NCBI GenBank assembly: GCA_019358945.1
Contig: JAHHIE010000014.1
Span: 57,421-121,420, forward strand
DNA from: Stenomitos rutilans HA7619-LM2
GTDB taxonomy: Bacteria; Cyanobacteriota; Cyanobacteriia; Leptolyngbyales; Leptolyngbyaceae
Direction of reading: 5' to 3'
Length of the DNA: 64,000 bases
A program made the translations under genes and the position numbers. Below the pieces are notes generated by a model that saw nothing but the letters and a program-made list of their open reading frames with translations, made no database searches and had not been told where the DNA came from. This document shows positions 1-8,567 of this stretch, piece after piece. Within the stretch, counting starts at the first letter, position 1, and the number at the start of each line of letters is the position of its first letter.

Positions 1-250
1 AGGATTCGAGATCTGCTATCTCAGGATGAAACAATGAAAGATGGCTAAGCTTTGCGTCCAACTGTGTAAATGCTTTGAAGAACCTGAAAGTATACCGAAC
101 CGCATCATCTGTGGCATGAGGTAGGAAACATACAGATGGTTTGGCTTTCCGAGCTTGCTTGATGATGTATTGATCAAGTAGTGGATTTTCAGGTTCCATT
201 GAGAAACCGCCGCCACCCATTGCTATTACTTGACGCTTAATCCCTGTCAT
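1..250 (-). CDS. pepE: Peptidase E-like serine peptidase (family S51), N-terminal part, cut by window edge
   Basis: Reading the reverse strand from the ATG at 248-250 gives an open frame that leaves the window at position 1 (83 codons). The N-terminus MTGIKRQVIAMGGGGFSME is followed by NPLLDQYIIKQA and SVCFLPHATDD. This is the start of the Rossmann-like fold of S51 peptidases (PepE/cyanophycinase superfamily), which cleave Asp-X dipeptides. The catalytic Ser and His lie in the missing part, so PepE and other S51 members cannot be separated. A 66-residue open frame in another phase over the same stretch is a shadow. The family is inferred from the glycine-rich start and the CFLPHATDD strand. 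Confidence 0.75.
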   Translation of the reverse strand, partial: MTGIKRQVIAMGGGGFSMEPENPLLDQYIIKQARKAKPSVCFLPHATDDAVRYTFRFFKAFTQLDAKLSHLSLFHPEIADLES

Positions 251-868
251 CAAAATTACTCGTTAGTAGAATTATAACTTGAATGTACCACCCATAGAAA
301 ACTTTCAAACGCTGTCGTCACCAATAACCTAAGCAGTCGAACTATTAATAGATGGAAACTTTCCGCCTAAGATCCCAAATTGGATGGATAGGCAGAAACT
401 TTCCGCCTATCTCTCCTAGCTTACTGGACTAGAACTGGCATAAATCACCGTTCAGTTATAGTCTGCAACCCCGATTCTCTCGTTTCTGTTAGCTCCTACG
501 CATAGGCTGAAAAGCCGATTCTTTCGCTGCACTTCTGCGGGATGCAGCAATAAAGCATAAACAAGAAACACTGTGCTTGTTTCCTTCAGCGATAGCTATC
601 ACCGTCTTTCATCAGCAATTTTCGTAGCCGCAATCTCCAATACAATCGCCTCTCCTATCGATTGGGTTAACACCAGAAAACCCAACATTAGCTCTTTTTA
701 AGACTAAATTGTGCGATCGCCCTCCTCTCTCTTACCGTTCAATTGCCTGTGATCGGAAAGAGCGCGATCGCTGTGAGTCAGTAAAGCCATGCGATCGCCG
801 CTCCATCTCTTACAGTACACAGCGGCTGCGATCGCTTACTATTTATGTAATAAGCAGTTGTTAGTCCT
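251..868. other. Intergenic region with short repeats and HIP1 sites, no gene seen
   Basis: Spacer between the divergent peptidase E and DUF433 genes. It holds two near copies of GAAACTTTCCGCCTA (about 353 and 394), several GCGATCGC-type octamers between 700 and 835, and the left copy of a 46-bp direct repeat (710-755). No coding frame with a recognisable product and no RNA gene was found. Promoters for the flanking genes must lie here but no convincing -35/-10 pair stands out. Confidence 0.5.
710..755 (+). repeat. Left copy of a direct repeat flanking the DUF433/DUF5615 module
   Basis: Begins TGTGCGATCG, continues with CCTCCTCTCTCTTACC and ends TGTGATCG. A second copy with a few substitutions and one extra base lies at 1570-1616, just past the toxin gene. 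The pair therefore brackets the TA module. It could mark an insertion or duplication event, or a mobile repeat containing HIP1-like sites. Confidence 0.6.
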
Positions 869-1201
869 ATGACTCTAGTACCTACCCTTGCAAAGCAGTA
901 TATAGAGCAGCGAGACCAGGGATATTGGGTCGAAGGAACACGCATTTCCCTTGATTCAATTGTTTATGCTTTCTTGAATGGTGAGTCTCCTGAAAGCATT
1001 GCTCAAAACTTCCCACTGCTCTCGCTGGAGCAAGTTTATGGTGCCATCACCTTCTATCTGGCTAACCGAGAAATAATTGATGCTTATTTAGAAGACGGTG
1101 AAGCAGAGTTTCAACAGTTGCAACAGTCTTTTAGGGAAAAGAGTCCACTTTTGTACCAAAAATTGAAAGTTGCTCAAGCCCAGAAGCAAAATGCAGTATG
1201 A
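869..1201 (+). CDS. DUF433 antitoxin-like protein
   Basis: A 110-residue protein whose core WVEGTRISLDSIVYAFLNG followed by SPESIAQNFPLLSLEQVYGAI matches the DUF433 fold, a winged-helix-like DNA-binding domain common in cyanobacterial antitoxins. The C-terminal tail (about residues 75-110) is charged and rich in Gln and Glu, as expected for a segment that folds on the toxin. The stop overlaps the start of the next gene by four bases (ATGA at 1198-1201), which implies translational coupling. Such proteins usually neutralise the partner and repress the operon; here that is inferred from family and layout. Confidence 0.8.
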   Translation: MTLVPTLAKQYIEQRDQGYWVEGTRISLDSIVYAFLNGESPESIAQNFPLLSLEQVYGAITFYLANREIIDAYLEDGEAEFQQLQQSFREKSPLLYQKLKVAQAQKQNAV

Positions 1202-1551
1202 CGAGGGTTCGATTTCAAGCTGATGCCGACCTCAAACAAGCAATCGTCACTGGCACAATCCGCAGGCAACCTAACCTGGACTTTCAGTCAGCCAATGAAG
1301 CAGGGCTTGAAGGTATAAAAGATCCAGACGTTTTAGCCATTGCAGCACGAGATGGCAGGGTGCTTGTCACGCACGATCGCAAAACTATGCCGACTGAGTT
1401 TGGTCAGTTCATTTTTTCGCAACCGAGTGCTGGCGTTCTGATTGTTTCCCAAAGTCTCCCTATCAGCGAAGTGGTTGACGCACTCATTCTAGTGTGGGAA
1501 GCATCTACTGCCGAGGAATGGATCAATCAGCTCATGTCTCTTCCATTTTGA
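1198..1551 (+). CDS. DUF5615 PIN-like toxin
   Basis: A 117-residue protein with the PIN-like DUF5615 arrangement: RFQADADL at the start (the first acidic site), then GIKDPDVLAIAARDGRVLVTHD, the second acidic cluster and central strand, then KTMP. These Asp residues normally bind metal in a nuclease site. The gene overlaps the upstream DUF433 gene by four bases, and DUF433-DUF5615 pairs are a common cyanobacterial TA arrangement. No target can be read from sequence. The frame looks intact, so the module is probably functional. Confidence 0.8.
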   Translation: MTRVRFQADADLKQAIVTGTIRRQPNLDFQSANEAGLEGIKDPDVLAIAARDGRVLVTHDRKTMPTEFGQFIFSQPSAGVLIVSQSLPISEVVDALILVWEASTAEEWINQLMSLPF

Positions 1552-1569
1552 AGTCCACGGAAGTTTTAC

Positions 1570-1616
1570 TGTGCGATCGTCCTCCTCTCTCTTACCATTC
1601 AAACCGTCTGTGATCG
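1570..1616 (+). repeat. Right copy of the direct repeat flanking the TA module
   Basis: Matches 710-755: the same TGTGCGATCG start, the same CCTCCTCTCTCTTACC core, and the same TGTGATCG end. It sits 18 bases after the toxin stop codon and before the Uma2-type gene. Confidence 0.6.
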
Positions 1617-1658
1617 CTCTATTACAATAAAGGTGTATCGGGAATCCTTACTATTCCT

Positions 1659-2405
1659 ATGGTTTCACACCCCCTGGACATCACCACCCTACCCAGCACC
1701 GAAGAGCTACCGTGCTCGGATGATATCCCTGTGGATAACGAGGATCAGAACTTACTGCCCAATCTATTACTATTCTCCCTGGCACTGCTCTGGTCAGATC
1801 GCATGGATTGGTATTTTGGCGTGGATATGGCGGTGTATCATACCACCGGGATCAGCCCTAAGGTGCCTGTCGTACCCGATGCCTTTTTGAGCCTGGGCGT
1901 TGAGCGTAAAAAGGGAGGCAAGTCACGCCGTAGCTACGCGACCTGGGAAGAAAATAATACCCCACCTATTTTGGTGTTAGAGATGGTGTCGCACCGTCCA
2001 AATGATGAGTACGACAAGAAACTCGAACTCTATGCCCGGTTAGGGGTACTCTACTACGTGGTCTACAACCCAGAGTTTTGGCAACGCGACCGCCACCAAC
2101 CCTTTGAGGTCTATCGGCTGGAGGGAGACACCTATCGGCTGCAAATCGGTGAACCGTACTGGATGCCAGAGATTGGGTTAGGTCTTGGTCGAGGGCGGCA
2201 GGTCATTGGCGGCATTGAGCAAGAAGTGTTGCTCTGGCACGATGCACAGGGGCAGACTTATCCCATGCCGGGGCAACGAATGCAAGAGATCCAAAGTCAA
2301 CTCATTGCCCAACGCCAGCGCACCGAAGCAGAACGCCAGCGGGCGGAACGTCTGGCGGAGTATGTGCGATCGCTCGGTGTTGATCCAGACAACTTACCGG
2401 AGTAG
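1659..2405 (+). CDS. Uma2 family (DUF820) putative endonuclease
   Basis: A 248-residue protein of the large cyanobacterial Uma2 family, which has a PD-(D/E)XK nuclease-like fold. Visible elements are WYFGVDMAVYH, VVPDAFLSLGV, PILVLEMVS (the D...E-x-V core), YDKKLELYARLGVLYYVVYN (the Lys-containing helix) and a C-terminal tail rich in Gln, Arg and Glu ending in LGVDPDNLPE. The tail looks coiled-coil-like and is typical of the family. Biological role is unknown; members occur in many copies and are often linked to mobile DNA. The end overlaps the convergent methyltransferase by 12 bases. The start at 1659 was preferred because the family N-terminus is in this frame; an overlapping frame from 1633 is a shadow. 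Confidence 0.8.
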   Translation: MVSHPLDITTLPSTEELPCSDDIPVDNEDQNLLPNLLLFSLALLWSDRMDWYFGVDMAVYHTTGISPKVPVVPDAFLSLGVERKKGGKSRRSYATWEENNTPPILVLEMVSHRPNDEYDKKLELYARLGVLYYVVYNPEFWQRDRHQPFEVYRLEGDTYRLQIGEPYWMPEIGLGLGRGRQVIGGIEQEVLLWHDAQGQTYPMPGQRMQEIQSQLIAQRQRTEAERQRAERLAEYVRSLGVDPDNLPE

Positions 2406-3074
2406 GAAAGAGCGATCGCGTTCCTTTACTGATTTGACCAACCCGATCGCGATGAAAGTGTACTGATACCCATACCATTCTACTGTTCTTTCGTTGCAGG
2501 GAGGAATGTCTGAGCTGGATAGCAATTTAAAGCCGTGCTGTTGGGCAAGGGCGATCGCTGTCTGCACCTCTTCGGACGAGAAAATGCTCCAGGATAAGCC
2601 AAAGGGTTTGATGGCTGAATCGACCGGAATTTTCTCCTGCCAATAGTCTGTTGTGATGAACAAAATGCCGTTGGGTTTGAGGATGCGGTAGGTTTCCTGG
2701 AAGAAACGCTTTAGATCTACACCATGTTCAACAACAGAAATACTGACGGCACAATCAAAGGACTGCTCTGGGAAGGGTGTAGCGATCAGATCTCCCTGGT
2801 GAAGTTGGTACGGACGATCGCCGGATGACGGTTGAATCGTTAAATCAATCCCATGTAGTTGTTGAAACCCCAGGGCCGCGAGAAATTCTAACGTACAGCA
2901 ATCTCCACAACCGAGATCAATGATGGGGCAGTGGCGATCGCTCTGCGCTAGGCGTTGGGCAAGTAGCCACTGATCCCAATTTTTCTCTACTGTAAGGTGA
3001 GTTGGCAGTTCTCGGTTACGGAGCGCTTGAGTTGCAAGCTCAACCTCTTGCAGGGTTTGTAGAACCTGAATCAC
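2394..3074 (-). CDS. Class I SAM-dependent methyltransferase
   Basis: A 226-residue protein with the class I motifs in order: IIDLGCGDCCTLEFL (motif I, SAM-binding glycine loop), LHGIDLT (motif II acidic end), FDCAVSISVVEHG (motif IV region), and FFQETYRILKPNGILFITTDYW (motifs V-VI). This is the Methyltransf_11 layout of small-molecule methyltransferases, and the substrate cannot be inferred. It is convergent with the Uma2 gene and shares its last 12 bases with it. The final residues (RDRSFLLR) come from a stretch that overlaps the neighbouring gene end, so the tail may be poorly conserved. Confidence 0.8.
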   Translation of the reverse strand: MIQVLQTLQEVELATQALRNRELPTHLTVEKNWDQWLLAQRLAQSDRHCPIIDLGCGDCCTLEFLAALGFQQLHGIDLTIQPSSGDRPYQLHQGDLIATPFPEQSFDCAVSISVVEHGVDLKRFFQETYRILKPNGILFITTDYWQEKIPVDSAIKPFGLSWSIFSSEEVQTAIALAQQHGFKLLSSSDIPPCNERTVEWYGYQYTFIAIGLVKSVKERDRSFLLR

Positions 3075-3190
3075 AGCGGCATTCCTAGCTCGATGGTGTC
3101 CAAAGCGTAATGGGTTTTAAGCTCTTCATGGGGTCACTTATGCGGGGTAACGTTGAAACAATTGCTCCAAACGAATGGGTAGCTCCAACC

Positions 3191-3727
3191 CTACTCGCGC
3201 TGTAACACAAAGAAGAACGGTTGTTCCATACCCTTTAAGTCCATGACGCTAAACACTGTACTAGCATCAACTTTGCGAAAGATATCGTGAATGGGTAGAG
3301 CGTCATAAATCATCGTCGCACTCTCCTTACCACGGTAATTGGTCAGGCGAAGCCGTGCACACGATCGACTCGTGGTAAACAACGGTAGGGATAGCTGAAG
3401 AGCCCGTCCTACAACTTCTGACTTTGGAATAGGTAGACGATCGAGCCAACGGACTACTGGCAGCATCCAGACCGGATCAACGCTTGCTGTGCCGCCACTT
3501 ATCGCTTTAAACACGAGCGGATGGACATGCTCAGCGTCATCAAAGCGCTTGCCGTGCCATTGAAACGCCTCAAGTACGCCATCGAGTGGGTGATCGGTAG
3601 GAAAGCTCGTACCTTTCCATGAGCCAATCATAAAGTTGATATCGGCGCGATCGAGGCTGTCGAAAATGTCCCACGTCTCAGCCGTGCTTACTTTGCCGAC
3701 AGCAACTGCTTCAGAAAATGTCTTCAC
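3191..3727 (-). CDS. GXWXG / DUF4334 domain protein
   Basis: A 178-residue protein with an N-terminal GXWXG-type motif (IGSWKGTSFPTDHPLDG, residues about 34-50). It continues with WHGKRF and, in the C-terminal half, RLTNYRGKESATMIYDALPIHDIFRKV, which fits DUF4334. The two domains usually occur together in one protein of unknown function, with a lipocalin-like beta fold suspected. No signal peptide or membrane segment is visible, so it is probably cytoplasmic. It stands alone, transcribed toward the methyltransferase with a 116-base gap. Confidence 0.75.
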   Translation of the reverse strand: MKTFSEAVAVGKVSTAETWDIFDSLDRADINFMIGSWKGTSFPTDHPLDGVLEAFQWHGKRFDDAEHVHPLVFKAISGGTASVDPVWMLPVVRWLDRLPIPKSEVVGRALQLSLPLFTTSRSCARLRLTNYRGKESATMIYDALPIHDIFRKVDASTVFSVMDLKGMEQPFFFVLQRE

Positions 3728-3854
3728 ACGTAGTCTCCATGTGCAAAGTGTCTTGGGAGCTCATTATAGTGAACAGAATCTTTCCGCAACAGAATCTTTC
3801 GGTACAAAGTCAACACGGTGGTACATTAGCCATAGCCGTCGATCGCTGATTACA

Positions 3855-5654
3855 TTACGCCTGATTCAGCAACACCGAAATCGTGTTGGAACCATTATTT
3901 GCCACGACTAAATCGAGTTGACCATCGCCATTGAAATCGCCCACACCAAGACCCAACGGATCTTTCCCCACCGTGTAATTCAGCGCCGTCTGGAAGGTGC
4001 CATCGCCATTCCCCAGTAGTACCGAGACGGTGCCAGAGGACGCATTCGTCACTGCGAGGTCGAGCTTGCCATCGCCATTCAAATCGCCTGCACTGATATC
4101 AAAGGGAAGGCTACCGACGGCATAGCTGACTGCCGTTTGAAACGTACCATTCCCGTTTCCCAACAACACCGAAACCGTTTGGGCACCAGGATTTGTGACT
4201 GCCAGGTCAAGCGTACCGTCGTTATTGAAATCATTCACACTGAGTTCGCCTGGGCTGCTGCCTGCCACATAGTCAACCGCCGTTTGAAAGGTGCCATCTC
4301 CTTTCCCTAGTAGCACCGAAACGGTATTAGCTGTTGTGCCATTGTTTGCCACTACTAAATCAAGCTTGCCGTCACCGTTCAAATCGCTTGAAGTAACACC
4401 AAAGGGGACACTTCCTACGGCATAGTTGACCGCTGGTTGAAAGGTGCCATCCCCCTTTCCTAACGACACCGACACCCTATTGGAACTGGCCGTCACTGCC
4501 AAGTCTGGCTTGCCGTCGCCGTTAAAATCACTGGTATTGATACCTGCGAAGTTTGCGCCTGTAGCATGGTTAATTGCTGCCTGGAAGGTGCCATCCCCGT
4601 TCCCCAGTAGCACCGAGACGTTGTTAGAGATGATGTTTGTCACTGCCAGATCTGGCTTACCATCACCATTAAAGTCACTGGTGCTAATACCAGATGGAAC
4701 CCTTCCTACAGCATAGTTAACCACTGGTTGAAAGGTGCCGTTTCCATTTCCTAGTAGTACCGAAACCGTGTCGGTGCTACGGTTTGTGACGGCTACGTCA
4801 AGCTTACCATCGCCATTGAGGTCGATCGCGCTAAGACCATAGGGGAAGCTTCCTGCGGGATCATTAACCGCTGGAGCAAAGAGGGAAAACGTGCCGCTAC
4901 CGACAATCTGCCAGTTTTGATCAGGTACTGGGGTAGTCAACACGGCGTTTGCCAGAGAGGTGCTATGCATCAACCAGATGGCATTCTCCCCGGTCGCCTG
5001 GTTGCGCCACACCAGGTCAGAATTGCCGTCCTGGTTAAAGTCACCTGTGGCTTGAATCTGCCAGATCGGGTCTACTACCTCATCAATAATCACACCACTG
5101 ATAAGAGAAGTCCCATTCATCAGCCAGATCGCATTCTCCCCTGTGGTCTGGTTGCGCCACACCAGGTCAGAATTTCTGTCGTTGTTAAAGTCACCCGTGC
5201 CTACAATCTGCCAGTTTTGATCCGCGATCGGTGTTGTGTACATACCGCTAGAGAGAGAGGTATCATTCATCAGCCAGATCGCATTCTCCCCTGTGCTCCC
5301 ATTCCGCCACACCAGATCAGAGTTGCCGTCCTGATTGAAGTCGCCGACTCCCACAATGTGCCAGTTCAAATCTGCTACTGGAGTGATGAACACGCCGCTG
5401 GAGAGAGACGCTTCACTCATGAGCCAGATGGCATTTTCCCCTGTGACCTCGTTTCGCCATACCAGATCGGAGCTGCCATCCTGATTGAAGTCGCCCGCTC
5501 CAGCTAGTTTCCAGTTTGAATCTGGTACGGCGGTTGTAAATCTTCCAACCTCTAGAGTGGTGCCATTCATGAGCCAGATGGCATTCTCTCCGGTCAGTGG
5601 ATTTCTGAAAAGCAAGTTCTGTCCTAAGTCAAGACTGGTATTGGTAGCAGGCAT
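3855..5654 (-). CDS. FG-GAP/VCBS repeat protein, copy 1
   Basis: A 599-residue repeat protein. Residues about 10-265 contain five repeats of roughly 50 residues built on LVWRN..TGENAIWLMNGTSL and ending GDFNQDGNSD. Residues about 270-599 contain seven repeats of about 48 residues with D(F/L)NGDGK(L/P)D followed by SVLLGNG(N/D)GTFQ, the FG-GAP/VCBS pattern. The DxNxDG loops are calcium-binding type and the array should form a seven-bladed beta-propeller. No classical signal peptide is seen; the protein starts MPATNTSLDLGQN. It may be exported by another route or bind surfaces or carbohydrate, but this is not shown. It is a tandem paralog of the gene at 6039-7862 with the same 5+7 architecture. 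Confidence 0.85.
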   Translation of the reverse strand: MPATNTSLDLGQNLLFRNPLTGENAIWLMNGTTLEVGRFTTAVPDSNWKLAGAGDFNQDGSSDLVWRNEVTGENAIWLMSEASLSSGVFITPVADLNWHIVGVGDFNQDGNSDLVWRNGSTGENAIWLMNDTSLSSGMYTTPIADQNWQIVGTGDFNNDRNSDLVWRNQTTGENAIWLMNGTSLISGVIIDEVVDPIWQIQATGDFNQDGNSDLVWRNQATGENAIWLMHSTSLANAVLTTPVPDQNWQIVGSGTFSLFAPAVNDPAGSFPYGLSAIDLNGDGKLDVAVTNRSTDTVSVLLGNGNGTFQPVVNYAVGRVPSGISTSDFNGDGKPDLAVTNIISNNVSVLLGNGDGTFQAAINHATGANFAGINTSDFNGDGKPDLAVTASSNRVSVSLGKGDGTFQPAVNYAVGSVPFGVTSSDLNGDGKLDLVVANNGTTANTVSVLLGKGDGTFQTAVDYVAGSSPGELSVNDFNNDGTLDLAVTNPGAQTVSVLLGNGNGTFQTAVSYAVGSLPFDISAGDLNGDGKLDLAVTNASSGTVSVLLGNGDGTFQTALNYTVGKDPLGLGVGDFNGDGQLDLVVANNGSNTISVLLNQA

Positions 5655-6038
5655 AGAGTAGCGTCTCCTGAAATCTAAGTCTTGGGGCTAAAGATCTGAG
5701 CAAAGAAGCGGAAGTCACTGTGGCGAGGTTGAGACTTGAGCAAGTTTGCATTCAGGTATCGACCAGTTAAGCACCAGACCCTTTTCATTTCCTTGCTACG
5801 GGACTGAATACAAGACACGTCATACCCGTTACGGAGATTTGCGCTATACCATCAAAACGAGTGCGGCCCTCGTCTTCCGTCTAACGTTTCTCAGCATTTG
5901 CCCAGCGACTGATTCAACGTTCAAGCGGTGCAATACGAATGCTCTGACAGACGATCGCATCGTATCGAACCACAATGGCAGTGCAATCATTGCATTGAGC
6001 AATATGAAGGCGAGGCGCGATCGCTTCACACTCTTGCG
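5655..6038. other. Spacer between the two FG-GAP paralogs
   Basis: No convincing gene. At 5952-5978 lies ACGATCGCATCGTATC followed by AACCACAATG, about 300 bases upstream of the copy 1 start. Nearly the same string occurs at about 8174-8200, about 310 bases upstream of copy 2. The duplication that produced the two genes therefore probably included their upstream region. Open frames across this spacer have no recognisable composition. Confidence 0.5.
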
Positions 6039-7862
6039 TCACGACTGGTTCAACGACACCACTACACTTCTGAGGGTTGGCAGCGTTTCAGTCATAGCTA
6101 AGTCGATCTTGCCATCGCGATTGAAATCACCAGCAACGATACCAAAGAGACTGGTTGCTGCCTGATAGTTGATTGCCGCTTGGAAGGTGCCATTGCCATT
6201 TCCCAATAGCACTGACAAAACGGGGTAACTCTCATTCGCCACAGTTAAGTCGATCTTGCCATCGCGATCGAAATCGCCAATGACAACACTGCGTGGACGA
6301 CTTCCTACCGCATAGCTTACCACTGCTCGAAAGGTACCAGTGCCAGTCCCCAGTAGCACCGACACCGTGTTGGAGTTCAAGTTCGTCACAACTAAGTCCG
6401 TCTTACCATCCACATTGAAATCGCCTGTAGTCACACCAAAAGGAGTATTTCCCGCCGCGTAGTTCACCGCTGTTTGAAAGGTGCCAGTCCCAGTCCCCAA
6501 CAGCACCGACACTGTGTTGGAGTCGAAATTCGTTACGACTAAGTCCGTCTTGCCATCCACATTGAAATCGCCCGCAACAATCCCTAAGGGAGAATTGCCC
6601 GTCGTGTAGTTCACCGCTGTTTGAAAGTTACCAGTCCCATTGCCCAGCAGTACAGAAACCGTGTTGGAGCCAAAATTCGTCACGGCTAAGTCTGTCTTAG
6701 CATCACCATTGAAATCGCCCGCCGTGAGATCACCCGTAATCATCCCCAAAGGAGTGTTTCCCACTGCATAGTTCGTCGCTGCTTGGAAGGTACCATTCCC
6801 GTTCCCCAGCAGCACCGAAACTTGGTCAACAGCATAGCCACCATTCGTCACAGCTAAGTCTGTCTTAGCATCGCCATTGAAATCACCTGTGATGACACCA
6901 CGAGGATTGTTTCCCACAAAGTAGTCCACCGCCGTTGGGAAGGTACCAGTGCCAGTGCCCAGCAAGACCGTCACTGTAGAACTACCGAAATTCGTCACAG
7001 CTAAGTCTGCCTTAGCATCGCCATTGAAATCACCTGTGCTAACACCATTTGGATCGTTTCCTGCCATGTAATAGGCCGCTGGCGCAAAAAGGGAAAACCG
7101 ACCCGTGCCTACAAGCTGCCAGTTTGCATCCGCAACCGGGGTAATCAGCACCCCGCTGGATAGAGAGGTGCCGTTCATCAGCCATACCGCATTCTCCCCT
7201 GTGGCCTGGTTGCGCCACACCAAATCAGAGTTGCCGTCATAGTTAAAGTCACCCGTACTGACGATCCGCCAGTCCAGAGCCGCCAGCGGGGTGCTTATCA
7301 CCCCGCTGGATAGAGAGGTGCCGCTCATCAGCCAAATAGCATTCTCCCCAGTAGCCTGGTTACGCCACACCAAATCAGAGTTCCTGTCACGGTTGAAGTC
7401 ACCCATGCCCACAAGCTGCCAGTTCAAATCCGCTACGGGTGTCGTAATTACACCGATCGACAAGGTGGTGCCGCTCATCAGCCAAATAGCATTCTCTCCT
7501 GTGGCTTGGTTACGCCACACCAGATCAGAGTTGCCATCACCATTGAAGTCGCCAGTGCCCTTAATCTGCCAGTTCAGATCCGCAACAGGTGTTGTATATA
7601 CACTGCTGGACAGGGTGGTGTCACGCATTAGCCAGATCGCATCCTGCCCCGTGGCTTTGTTACGCCACACCAGATCAGAGTTACCATCCCCGTTGAAATC
7701 ACCCGCTCCGGACAATGACCAATTGTCGCTGGCGACGGGTGTTGTGTATCGTCCCACATCCAGGGTAGTACCGTGCATCAGCCAGATAGCATTCTGTCCG
7801 GTCAGTGGATTCCGGAAAACTAAGTCCTGTTGTAAATTAAGGCTGCTACTGGTCGCAGGCAT
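6039..7862 (-). CDS. FG-GAP/VCBS repeat protein, copy 2
   Basis: A 607-residue paralog of the 3855-5654 product with the same plan: N-terminus MPATSSSLNLQQDLVFRNPLTG, five WRN..TGENAIWLM repeats, then seven FG-GAP/VCBS repeats. Differences are informative. Several calcium loops read DFNGDAKTD or DFNVDGKTD instead of DFNGDGKPD, and the third propeller repeat carries an extra DLTAG between GMITG and DFNGDAK. The final repeat is degenerate (AMTETLPTLRSVVVSLNQS). Localisation and ligand are unknown. Both genes probably arose by tandem duplication; high identity between repeats also makes further recombination likely. Confidence 0.85.
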   Translation of the reverse strand: MPATSSSLNLQQDLVFRNPLTGQNAIWLMHGTTLDVGRYTTPVASDNWSLSGAGDFNGDGNSDLVWRNKATGQDAIWLMRDTTLSSSVYTTPVADLNWQIKGTGDFNGDGNSDLVWRNQATGENAIWLMSGTTLSIGVITTPVADLNWQLVGMGDFNRDRNSDLVWRNQATGENAIWLMSGTSLSSGVISTPLAALDWRIVSTGDFNYDGNSDLVWRNQATGENAVWLMNGTSLSSGVLITPVADANWQLVGTGRFSLFAPAAYYMAGNDPNGVSTGDFNGDAKADLAVTNFGSSTVTVLLGTGTGTFPTAVDYFVGNNPRGVITGDFNGDAKTDLAVTNGGYAVDQVSVLLGNGNGTFQAATNYAVGNTPLGMITGDLTAGDFNGDAKTDLAVTNFGSNTVSVLLGNGTGNFQTAVNYTTGNSPLGIVAGDFNVDGKTDLVVTNFDSNTVSVLLGTGTGTFQTAVNYAAGNTPFGVTTGDFNVDGKTDLVVTNLNSNTVSVLLGTGTGTFRAVVSYAVGSRPRSVVIGDFDRDGKIDLTVANESYPVLSVLLGNGNGTFQAAINYQAATSLFGIVAGDFNRDGKIDLAMTETLPTLRSVVVSLNQS

Positions 7863-8330
7863 AAGGCAGTCGTTCCTAAAGTATCTCGCCGAGATCCATA
7901 CTCTGCTATGGCAAAAAAATAAGCAATCAATATAAAGTTGGTGTGAGAGTCTAGGTGCTTTGCTAGCGGAACCGACGTCGAAGGATGTGCATTAAACGCA
8001 ATACAGCTCCTTCCTGTCCACGGCACTGAATGTGCGTTACCAAGAAGAAGCATCCTTGGTGGAAAGCAGCGCTGCATGCGTTTGGTTCCGCAAAAACAGG
8101 CTTGTAGGAACCTGTTAATCACCCCATTCATCAGCCTACTCAATGATTAAACGTTGCCATGCAAACACGTTGACGATCGCATCGTATCCAACCACAATGA
8201 TTGTGCGATCGCTCTGATTACACGAACCTTTGGCTGCTGGCAACTAATCGAAAGTTTGCTTCACTTTCTTCAAACATGAGTAATACGATGGAGTAGACAC
8301 GCCCTGTTTAGCGCCACATACCAACGACCC
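7863..8330. other. Spacer upstream of FG-GAP copy 2 and the ppk operon
   Basis: Divergent intergenic region serving copy 2 (reverse) and the small gene at 8331 (forward). It contains the GACGATCGCATCGTATCC string shared with the spacer of copy 1. Otherwise there are only low-scoring frames whose translations look like non-coding shadows. No Pho-box-like direct repeats were recognised upstream of the polyphosphate kinase operon. Confidence 0.45.
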
Positions 8331-8564
8331 ATGAATCCTTCTTCGCCTCAAGATCTGCCAAGTGAACAGCTTGCTCGTTACATCGAACAAACCAACGGCA
8401 TCACCAAACCCTGGCTGCTTGTGCAACTGCGCTTAAAAAAGCTGCAAGATCAGCGAGACCATCTTTCTGCTGACGAGTACGAGCAAACGTTGGCAGATAT
8501 TCATCAAGATATGATGAACCTCGGTGAGTGGTGGATAGGCAGAGAAGATGAGGTGTTTGGTTAA
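8331..8564 (+). CDS. Small conserved-looking protein preceding polyphosphate kinase
   Basis: A 77-residue soluble, mostly helical protein (LARYIEQTNGITKPWLLVQ, then KLQDQRDHLSADEYEQTLADI, ending WWIGREDEVFG). I do not recognise a named domain. It ends three bases before the ATG of ppk1, so the two genes are almost certainly cotranscribed and possibly translationally coupled. A regulatory or partner role with the kinase is a guess from position only. Confidence 0.65.
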   Translation: MNPSSPQDLPSEQLARYIEQTNGITKPWLLVQLRLKKLQDQRDHLSADEYEQTLADIHQDMMNLGEWWIGREDEVFG

Positions 8565-8567
8565 ATC

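Noticed and set aside
16..216. A 66-codon reverse frame near the left edge
   Set aside because: It overlaps the peptidase E reading in another phase, which has clear family sequence and remains open to the edge.
700..850. Cluster of GCGATCGC octamers as a regulatory region
   Set aside because: HIP1 octamers are spread throughout cyanobacterial genomes, including inside genes here, so clustering alone is not evidence of regulation.
4917..5507. Long forward frame opposite the first FG-GAP gene
   Set aside because: It mirrors the repeat period of the real reverse-strand gene; repeats of a multiple of three keep shadow frames open.
8244..8426. Reverse frame opposite the small gene before ppk1
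   Set aside because: The forward gene at 8331 is coupled to ppk1 with a three-base gap and has better composition.
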